A stretch of DNA of 7,140 bases from Actinomycetota bacterium. Lineage in GTDB: Bacteria; Actinomycetota; Thermoleophilia; Gaiellales; Gaiellaceae. Below are positions 1 to 4,406 of this stretch, piece after piece (positions within the stretch are counted from its first letter, which is position 1; every line of letters starts with the position of its first letter). The stretch is taken from the NCBI GenBank assembly GCA_013816275.1, contig JACDER010000071.1, positions 1 to 7,140 on the forward strand, written 5' to 3'. The notes under the pieces were generated by a model that was not told the DNA's origin, searched no databases, and saw only the letters and a list, made by a program, of their open reading frames with translations. The position numbers and the translations under genes were made by a program.

Positions 1-1
1 G

Positions 2-793
2 GGGCAGGGAATGGTCGCCGGCGACCTCGTCAACACGGCGTCGCGCGTGCAGTCGGTCGCCGACCCCGGCACGGTTCTCGTCGGCGAGTCGACGCGGCGC
101 ACCACCGAGCAGACGGTCGTCTACGAGGAGGCGGGCGCCTTCGAGCTGAAGGGCAAGGACGGGCTCGTGCCGCTCTGGAAGGCGCTGCGGGTCGTCTCGG
201 GAGCCCGCGGCTCGCTCAAGTCGACCGGGCTCGAGGCCCCCTTCGTCGGCCGCGACCGGGAGCTCCGCCAGATCAAGGATCTCTTCCACGCCTCCGCCGA
301 GGGGCGGAAGGCCCATCTCGTCTCCGTCACCGGCATCGCCGGGATCGGCAAGTCGCGCCTCGCCTGGGAGTTCTACAAGTACTTCGACGGCCTGCCCCAG
401 CTCACGTACTGGCACCGGGGCCGCTGCCTCGCCTACGGCGAGGGCGTCACCTACTGGGCGCTCGCCGACATGGTGCGGATGCGCTGCCGGATCGTCGAGG
501 ACGAGGAGCCCGCCTCGGCCCTCCAGAAGCTGAGCTCGACGCTCGAGGAGCACATCGCCGACCCGGAGGAGCGGCGTTTCGTCGAGCCGCGGGTGGCCCA
601 GCTGCTCGGCCTGGCCGAGCAGGAGGCGCGCGACAAGCACGACCTGTTCGCGGCCTGGCGGCTCTTCTTCGAGCGGCTCGCCGAGACCTACCCGACCGTG
701 CTCGCCTTCGAGGACATGCAGTGGGCGGACGAGAGCCTCCTCGATTTCGTCGAGTACCGCTCGAATGGTCACGCAACTCCCCGCTCTACGTGA
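2..793 (+). CDS. Segment 1: class III adenylate/guanylate cyclase C-terminus and ATPase N-half (partial)
   Basis: The frame is open to the left edge, so the ATG at 11 is internal. The first residues (G-Q-G-M-V-A-G-D, then V-N-T-A-S-R) match the late part of a class III cyclase catalytic domain; the Asn and Arg of N-T-A-S-R are the usual transition-state residues, so this half of the active site looks intact. The metal-binding Asp residues lie upstream, unseen. After a short linker, A-P-F-V-G-R-D-R-E-L opens the STAND/AAA ATPase, with Walker A G-I-A-G-I-G-K-S at 332-355 and Walker B L-A-F-E-D followed by M-Q-W-A-D at 701-730. The reading is sensible to E-Y at 752-757; the last dozen residues before the TGA at 791-793 are out of frame. 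Product: cAMP or cGMP synthesis coupled to an ATP-driven signalling module, cytosolic (inferred). Confidence 0.8.
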   Translation, partial: GQGMVAGDLVNTASRVQSVADPGTVLVGESTRRTTEQTVVYEEAGAFELKGKDGLVPLWKALRVVSGARGSLKSTGLEAPFVGRDRELRQIKDLFHASAEGRKAHLVSVTGIAGIGKSRLAWEFYKYFDGLPQLTYWHRGRCLAYGEGVTYWALADMVRMRCRIVEDEEPASALQKLSSTLEEHIADPEERRFVEPRVAQLLGLAEQEARDKHDLFAAWRLFFERLAETYPTVLAFEDMQWADESLLDFVEYRSNGHATPRST

Positions 794-2247
794 TCACGCT
801 CGCACGCCCAGAGCTGCTCGAGCGCCGGCCGACCTGGGGCGCGGGCCATCGCAACTTCAGCTCGCTCTACCTCGAGCCGCTCTCGCCGAACGCGATGGAG
901 GAGCTCCTGACCGGGCTCGTCCCCGGCCTGCCGGAAGCGGTGCGCGAGCAGATCCTCGCGCGGGCCGAGGGCGTCCCGCTCTACGCGGTCGAGACGGTGC
1001 GGATGCTGCTCGACCGCGGCCTGCTCGTGCGGGAGGGTCCGGTCTACCGGCCGGTCGGCGAAATCGGCGCGCTCGAGGTGCCAGAGACGCTGCACGCCCT
1101 GATCGCGGCGCGCCTCGACGGCCTCTCCGCCGCGGAGCGGCGCCTGCTCCAGGACGGGGCCGTGCTCGGCAAGACATTCACGCGGGCCGGGCTCGCGGCT
1201 CTCTCCGGCCTCCCCGAGGCGGAGCTCGAGCTGTTCCTCTCCTCGCTCGTGCGCAAGGAGGTGCTCGGCGTCCAGGCCGACCCGCGCTCGCCCGAGCACG
1301 GCCAGTACGGCTTCCTGCAGGACCTCGTCCGCCACGTTGCCTACGAGACGCTCTCCAAGCGCGACCGCCGCAACCGCCACCTGGCTGCGGCCGAGCACCT
1401 GACCGCCGCCTTCGCCGGCGAGGAGGACGAGGTGGTCGAGGTCGTCGCCTCCCACTACCTCGCCGCCTACGAGACGGCGCCGGAGGCCGACGACGCGGCC
1501 GAGATCAAGCAGAAGGCGCAAGCGATGCTCGCCCGGGCCGGCGAACGGGCAGCCTCGCTCGGCGCCGCCCCCGAGGCGCAGCGCTACTTCGAGCAGGCCG
1601 CCGGGCTCTCGGACGGGCCGCTGGCACGAGCCGAACTCCTCGACCGGGCCGGTTCGCTCGCCCGGTACGCGGCTCGGCCCGAGGACTCGCTCCGGCTGCT
1701 CGGCGAGTCGATCGCACTCTACGAGGACGAGGGAGATACACACGCCGCGGCCCGCGTCTCGTGCCGGCTCGCCGAGGTGGAGTCCAACTCGGGCCGGCTC
1801 GACCAGGCCCTCGAGCGGTTGGAGCGCGCCTTCGCCGTCATCTCGGGCGATGAGCCCGACGCAGACCTCGCGCTGCTGGCGGCCCGGCTCGCGCACGGGT
1901 ATGCGTTTGCGGGCGACCTCGAGCGAGCGAGCGGGCCGAGCTCGCGCTCGACGTCGCAGAGTCGCTCGGATTGCCCGAGTCGATCACGCGCGCCTTCACC
2001 AGCAAGGCGTTCATCGCCGAAGCCCGAGGTCACCCGCAGGAGGGGGTCGCCTTCCTTGCCCAGGCGCTCGCGATCGCAGTCGAGCACGATCTTCCCGAGC
2101 AAGTGGCCACGATGTATCTCAACCTCTCGGACTCTTCCTTCAAGCAAGACCGCTACACCGATGCGCTCGGCTACCTTCAGCCCGCGCTCGAGCTCGCACG
2201 CAGGCTCGGCAACCGGCCGAGCGAGTGGTCCTTACTCGCCGAGCTGA
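721..2247 (+). CDS. Segment 2: STAND ATPase C-half, winged-helix-like region and first TPR-like helices
   Basis: Real homology starts near 758 (L-E-W-S-R-N-S-P-L-Y-V-I-T-L-A-R-P-E, the strand after Walker B with the sensor-type Arg) and ends near 1932; the GTG at 721 and the serine/arginine-rich tail from 1933 to 2247 are out-of-frame artefacts. The middle contains features usual for this family: L-E-P-L-S at about 870, A-E-G-V-P-L-Y-A-V-E at about 964, V-P-E-T-L-H-A-L-I-A-A-R-L-D (about 1078-1119), then the F-L-Q-D-L-V-R-H-V-A-Y block near 1310-1345 and amphipathic alpha-helical pairs rich in Ala, Leu, Glu. It continues segment 1 after one missing base (757-759) and is continued by segment 3. 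No start or ribosome-binding site of its own is evident, so it is probably not translated separately. Confidence 0.7.
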   Translation: MGGREPPRFRRVPLEWSRNSPLYVITLARPELLERRPTWGAGHRNFSSLYLEPLSPNAMEELLTGLVPGLPEAVREQILARAEGVPLYAVETVRMLLDRGLLVREGPVYRPVGEIGALEVPETLHALIAARLDGLSAAERRLLQDGAVLGKTFTRAGLAALSGLPEAELELFLSSLVRKEVLGVQADPRSPEHGQYGFLQDLVRHVAYETLSKRDRRNRHLAAAEHLTAAFAGEEDEVVEVVASHYLAAYETAPEADDAAEIKQKAQAMLARAGERAASLGAAPEAQRYFEQAAGLSDGPLARAELLDRAGSLARYAARPEDSLRLLGESIALYEDEGDTHAAARVSCRLAEVESNSGRLDQALERLERAFAVISGDEPDADLALLAARLAHGYAFAGDLERASGPSSRSTSQSRSDCPSRSRAPSPARRSSPKPEVTRRRGSPSLPRRSRSQSSTIFPSKWPRCISTSRTLPSSKTATPMRSATFSPRSSSHAGSATGRASGPYSPS

Positions 2248-2936
2248 CCTACCCCCTCTACATGACCGGGCGCTGGGGTGAGGCGCTCGCGGCCCTCGAG
2301 GACCTGACGGAGGAGCAGATCCGCTCGGGGGCGATGTTCCTCAGCATGCTCACCTCGGTGCTCGAGATCCACATCCACCGCGGTCAGCTCGAGCAGGCGC
2401 AGCGTCTCTACTCGCTGTTCTCACGCCTCGAGACCTCAGCCGACATCCAGGAGCAGGGCGTCTACAGGGGCGCGACAGCGGCGCTGCGCCGCGCCGAGGG
2501 CCGCTTCGGCGAGGCGCTCGAGGCGGGCGCGTCGACCGTCGAGCTCGCGCAAACCTTCGGCGTCGGCCACCAGTTCGTCAAGCAGGGCCTCGTCGAGGCG
2601 ATCGAGGCGGCACTCGCGCTCGGCGAGCGGGAGAAGGCCGGGGAGCTGCTCGCGACGATCGAGAAGCTCCCGCCGGGGCTCCGGCCGCCGTACCTCGAGG
2701 CGCAGGCACACCGCTTCCGGGCGCGGCTCGACGTAGACGAGGCGGGCTACAAGGCCGCGGCCGCCCGTTTCCGCGAGCTCAATGTCCCGTTCTGGCTCGG
2801 GGTCACGCTGCTCGAGCACGGCGAGGAGCCGGGCCTCGCCGAGGCGCGCCAGATCTTCGAGCTGCTCGAGGCGGCGCCCTGGCTCGAGCGAGTCACAGCG
2901 GCTGCCGCCGAGCACCAGGCGCACGTCCCCGCATGA
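1971..2936 (+). CDS. Segment 3: TPR-like helical C-terminal domain
   Basis: Homology extends upstream of the TTG at 1971: the same frame reads S-E-R-A-E-L-A-L-D-V-A-E-S-L-G-L-P-E-S from 1926, joining smoothly to D-L-E-R-A of segment 2. The sequence is a chain of about 35-40-residue helix pairs with TPR-like spacing (for example G-H-P-Q-E-G-V-A-F-L-A-Q-A-L, Q-D-R-Y-T-D-A-L-G-Y-L-Q-P-A-L-E-L-A, G-R-F-G-E-A-L-E-A). TPR domains bind partner proteins. No DNA-binding helix-turn-helix is visible at the C-terminus, unlike cyclase-ATPase-LuxR proteins. It ends in TGA at 2934-2936. The lack of stops over 966 bases and the conserved periodic helices argue that the damage upstream is young. Confidence 0.7.
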   Translation: MPESITRAFTSKAFIAEARGHPQEGVAFLAQALAIAVEHDLPEQVATMYLNLSDSSFKQDRYTDALGYLQPALELARRLGNRPSEWSLLAELTYPLYMTGRWGEALAALEDLTEEQIRSGAMFLSMLTSVLEIHIHRGQLEQAQRLYSLFSRLETSADIQEQGVYRGATAALRRAEGRFGEALEAGASTVELAQTFGVGHQFVKQGLVEAIEAALALGEREKAGELLATIEKLPPGLRPPYLEAQAHRFRARLDVDEAGYKAAAARFRELNVPFWLGVTLLEHGEEPGLAEARQIFELLEAAPWLERVTAAAAEHQAHVPA

Positions 2937-2999
2937 AGGACCGCAGACGGAATTCTCTAGCAGTGCCGGAGATCATTCTGTTACAGCTTCTTAGGCACG
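2937..2999. other. Short AT-richer junction between broken regulator and integrase fossil
   Basis: About 60 bases that are visibly less GC-rich than both flanks. No gene, terminator with a T-run or recognisable promoter is seen. On the minus strand the integrase-like reading loses its family character here (after P-L-S-P-V-P at about 3019), so this is the likely breakpoint where the recombinase C-terminus was lost. Nature of the junction is inferred. Confidence 0.35.
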
Positions 3000-3711
3000 T
3001 TGAGTGGTGCGGCCGTGGCGGGACAGGCGACAACGGCTCGCCCTCCGGACCGGCGAACACGAGGGCGCCGTCCGCTGGCCGTCCGCTCGCCAGCGGGTGC
3101 CGGCGCAAACGTGCGACGTCTTCGGCGGCGAGCGGCACGCTGCGCCGGCCCGCTCGGGACTACGGCACAAGCCACGCGTACTCGCCGCTTCCGTCGCGGA
3201 CGCGGTCGAGGCTGGCTGGCCCGAACGTGCACGACACCGCTGTCGAGGTCGAGCCCGTCCGGACCGCAATCAAGCGCGCGCAGTTCGCCCAGGCGCAGTC
3301 CTGCGCCGAACGCGAGTGCGTACAGCGGGGCGGCGAAGCTGCGACCAAGCCGCGTGTCGTCGGCCTCGCAATGCACGACGATCGCCGGGGCCTCTTCCGG
3401 CGTCAGGATCCGCGGCGGCTTCTCGCCCTCGGCAGCAACCGGGACCGTCACCCCGGCGCACGGGTTCGCATCGACCTCGCCGTACCGCTGTGCAAGCCTG
3501 AGCGCAACTCTGAGCGCTGTGAGAGCCTTACGCGCGTGCTCGGGGGTCGTCTCCGCGGCAAGGGCGTCGACGAGCCGCTGCACGTCGCCACCGGTCAGGG
3601 ACAGCGCAGCTGTTCCTCGTACTTGCGCACCACTGAGGGCTTGTAAGGCTGGCCCTTGTTAGTGCGGACGCTGCCGTCACGCATGCCGCGGACGAGCCGC
3701 CGCTGCGCTGC
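3000..3711 (-). pseudogene. Tyrosine recombinase (phage-type integrase) remnant
   Basis: Read from right to left, three pieces resemble one integrase. The N-terminal piece (about 3711-3598) has R-D-G-S-V-R-T and Y-K-P-S-V-V-R-K-Y-E-E-Q-L, typical of the core-binding region, and ends at TGA 3597-3595. The middle piece (about 3594-3215, another frame) has L-T-G-G-D-V-Q-R-L-V-D-A-L, N-P-C-A-G-V and box I A-F-G-A-G-L-R-L-G-E-L with the catalytic Arg at 3295-3293. The last piece (about 3214-3019) reads L-D-R-V-R-D-G-S-G-E-Y-A-W-L-V-P, then TAG at 3162-3160 where a Lys (AAG) is expected, then S-R-A-G-R-R-S-V-P-L. The arm-binding N-terminus and the H-x-L-R-H / catalytic Tyr end are missing. It cannot encode an active enzyme. 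It sits just downstream of tRNA-Glu in the same direction, the usual place for an integrase of a tRNA-inserted element. Confidence 0.8.
3210..3220. repeat. GGCT tandem duplication causing an integrase frameshift
   Basis: The plus strand carries two GGCT units plus GGC. Removing one unit rejoins V-V-H-V-R-A-S to L-D-R-V-R-D on the minus strand in one frame, so a 4-bp slippage duplication is the simplest cause of this frame break. Confidence 0.6.
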
Positions 3712-3732
3712 GTCGCAGTGCGAGCGAGAAAC

Positions 3733-3758
3733 AAAAACCCCGCGAGTGCGAGGTTTTT
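3733..3758 (-). terminator. Intrinsic terminator of tRNA-Glu
   Basis: On the minus strand: five A, then CCTCGC, loop ACTC, GCGGGG, then five T. This gives a 6-bp G/C-rich stem (one T-G wobble) extended by A-T pairs and followed by a T-run, beginning 5 bases after the tRNA-Glu 3' end. The symmetry means it could also stop plus-strand transcription. Confidence 0.8.
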
Positions 3759-3763
3759 CCGAG

Positions 3764-3836
3764 AGGCCCATACGGGATTCGAACCCGTGCCGCCGCCGTG
3801 AGAGGGCGGTGTCCTAGGCCACTAGACGAATGGGCC
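3764..3836 (-). tRNA. tRNA-Glu (anticodon CTC)
   Basis: A complete cloverleaf on the minus strand: acceptor GGCCCAT with ATGGGCC, a D arm starting GTCTAGTGG, anticodon stem CCGCC/GGCGG with loop CTCTCAC (anticodon CTC at 3802-3800, reading GAG), a 4-base variable loop and T arm ACGGG-TTCGAAT-CCCGT. CCA is not encoded. The base in the discriminator position is T, whereas bacterial tRNA-Glu usually has G or A there. It supplies glutamate for translation. It is divergent from tRNA-Gln, and its 3' end faces the integrase fossil, which makes it the likely ancient integration target. Confidence 0.96.
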
Positions 3837-3848
3837 GAGCGAACGTGC

Positions 3849-3854
3849 AGTGTA
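3849..3854 (-). promoter_or_regulatory. Putative -10 box of tRNA-Glu
   Basis: TACACT on the minus strand, 12 bases before the mature tRNA 5' end. A weak TTTCGG lies 17 bases upstream at 3877-3872 as a possible -35. Supported by position only. Confidence 0.4.
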
Positions 3855-3870
3855 GCGAGGGGCGGAAAAG

Positions 3871-3881
3871 ACCGAAACGGT
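3871..3881. repeat. Inverted repeat ACCG-AAA-CGGT between divergent tRNA promoters
   Basis: A perfect 4-bp inverted repeat with a 3-base centre in the 70-bp spacer between the two tRNA genes, overlapping the putative -35 area of tRNA-Glu. It could be a protein-binding site but is short enough to be chance in GC-rich DNA. Confidence 0.25.
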
Positions 3882-3888
3882 ACGCCGC

Positions 3889-3894
3889 TACAAT
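3889..3894 (+). promoter_or_regulatory. Putative -10 box of tRNA-Gln
   Basis: TACAAT, one base off the TATAAT consensus, 12 bases before the mature tRNA-Gln 5' end, which would place transcription start near 3901. No good -35 hexamer is visible upstream. Confidence 0.5.
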
Positions 3895-3906
3895 GCGCCC
3901 ACCCGT

Positions 3907-3977
3907 TGCGGGGTCGTCTAATGGTAGGACGCCTGACTCTGGATCAGGTAGTCAAGGTTCGAGTCCTTGCCCCGCAG
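3907..3977 (+). tRNA. tRNA-Gln (anticodon CTG)
   Basis: A complete cloverleaf: acceptor TGCGGGG with CCCCGCA (U1-A72 pair, characteristic of tRNA-Gln), discriminator G, a D arm starting GTCTAATGG, anticodon stem CCTGA/TCAGG with loop CTCTGGA (anticodon CTG at 3939-3941, reading CAG), variable loop TAGT and T arm CAAGG-TTCGAGT-CCTTG. CCA is not encoded. In many actinobacteria this tRNA is first charged with Glu and then amidated by GatCAB; that step is known for the group, not shown here. No T-rich terminator is evident before the small minus-strand ORF that ends 14 bases downstream. Confidence 0.96.
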
Positions 3978-3991
3978 CTCGAAACTCGGGG

Positions 3992-4182
3992 TTAGCGGTC
4001 TCCATCCTGAAGGGATGCTCCGAACTGCTTGCGAAGCTCGGCCCGGACCTGTTCGAGATAGGCCGCAATCTCGAGATCCCCCTTCGTCCCCGAGCGCGGA
4101 GCTCGGCGATCATTGCGTCGCTTTGCGCCACGAGCCTGATGAGACGCTTCTGCTCGGATTCCGCTTCGCCGGAAATTGCCAT
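3992..4182 (-). pseudogene. Small coiled-coil-like protein gene with one frame break
   Basis: From the ATG at 4182-4180 the minus strand reads M-A-I-S-G-E-A-E-S-E-Q-K-R-L-I-R-L-V-A-Q and on to A-E-L-R-A-R-G, then turns to nonsense; a different frame then reads T-K-G-D-L-E-I-A-A-Y-L-E-Q-V-R-A-E-L to TAA at 3994-3992. Adding one base within the G-runs at 4091-4078 joins them into a 63-residue, highly charged, probably helical protein. The span of 191 bases is exactly one short of 64 codons. I do not recognise the family. No signal peptide, membrane segment or strong ribosome-binding site is seen. It may be a broken gene or a homopolymer miscount in the assembly. It converges on tRNA-Gln. Confidence 0.45.
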
Positions 4183-4270
4183 CGTGGGCCGTAGATACCC
4201 CGGGGGCCTTCAAACTTGCAGTCCGCGACCTCGCTGCTTCGTAACTGGCGAGTGGCGCCTCGTGGGACAG
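4183..4270. other. Intergenic stretch before pentapeptide repeats
   Basis: No gene is recognised. On the plus strand at about 4245-4265 a G-A-S-W-D reading appears in a frame different from the repeats just downstream, which could be one more repeat unit separated by a frame break. Confidence 0.25.
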
Positions 4271-4333
4271 GCCAGCTGGGCCGAGGCTAGCTGGGCCGAA
4301 GCAAGCTGGAACGAAGCGAGCTGGGCCAAGGCA
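4271..4333 (+). repeat. Four 15-bp repeats encoding A-S-W-A-E; possible subtilase tail remnant
   Basis: Four tandem units read A-S-W-A-E, A-S-W-A-E, A-S-W-N-E, A-S-W-A-K on the plus strand, followed by one more Ala codon. The Ala codon at the head of each unit differs only at its third base (GCC, GCT, GCA, GCG), and Glu uses GAG or GAA, while AGC and TGG are constant. Silent-site divergence of this kind is what selection on a protein repeat would leave. Secreted S8 (subtilisin-like) peptidases of actinobacteria often end in x-S-W-x-x repeats, so this may be the leftover tail of such a gene. No peptidase domain is present nearby, and the frame upstream runs through tRNA-Gln, so no intact gene is called. 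Confidence 0.55.
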
Positions 4334-4372
4334 ATCGCTCGCGGAATAGCAGCACCCAGTCGAAAGGCTTCC

Positions 4373-4404
4373 GAAAGAGCGCCGGCGAAAGTCGGCGCTC
4401 TTTC
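4373..4404 (-). terminator. Hairpin terminator after the peptidase operon
   Basis: The arms GAAAGAGCGCCG (4373-4384) and CGGCGCTCTTTC (4393-4404) are perfect complements. Two more pairs (one G-T wobble) close a 4-base loop, GAAA on the plus strand and TTTC on the minus strand. It starts 2 bases after the stop codon of the M14 gene, as expected for its terminator. The arm ends in CTTTC rather than a long T-run, so strength is uncertain. It may also stop plus-strand transcripts. Confidence 0.7.
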
Positions 4405-4406
4405 CG

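Larger units (their letters stand above)
2..2936 (+). pseudogene. Cyclase-STAND ATPase-TPR regulator, broken by two frame breaks, 5' end outside window
   Basis: Three overlapping ORFs in three frames read as one protein when joined: frame 2 up to about 757, frame 1 from about 758 to 1932, frame 3 from 1929 to the TGA at 2934-2936. The joined product (about 980 residues visible) has the order class III cyclase C-terminus, AAA/STAND ATPase, TPR-like helices, an architecture known for large actinobacterial signalling proteins in which the ATPase and TPR parts are thought to control or scaffold the cyclase. Both breaks are -1 type and the protein sense is preserved on either side, so the damage is recent or is a sequencing artefact. 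No slippery heptamer suggests programmed frameshifting. The cyclase start and promoter lie left of the window. If the breaks are real, only a truncated cyclase plus part of the ATPase would be made. Confidence 0.85.

Noticed and set aside
752..770. Programmed -1 frameshift at the first break
   Set aside because: There is no slippery heptamer or obvious downstream structure, and the family is normally encoded in one frame.
765..1853. Plus-strand Arg/Ala/Pro-rich frame inside the STAND gene
   Set aside because: Its composition is that of a shifted GC-rich frame and it overlaps the recognised ATPase segment.
769..1896. Long 375-codon open frame on the minus strand across the cyclase/STAND gene
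   Set aside because: It is antisense to clear ATPase and TPR coding sequence and shows no family motifs; long antisense frames are common in GC-rich DNA.
2937..3000. Second attachment site (copy of the tRNA-Glu 3' end)
   Set aside because: No stretch resembling the last bases of tRNA-Glu was found here or elsewhere in the window outside the tRNA genes.
2933..3662. Plus-strand frames over the integrase remnant
   Set aside because: They show no recognisable protein and lie antisense to integrase motifs.
4271..4333. CRISPR or regulatory repeat array
   Set aside because: The units are 15 bp with no spacers and differ at third codon positions, which fits a coding repeat.
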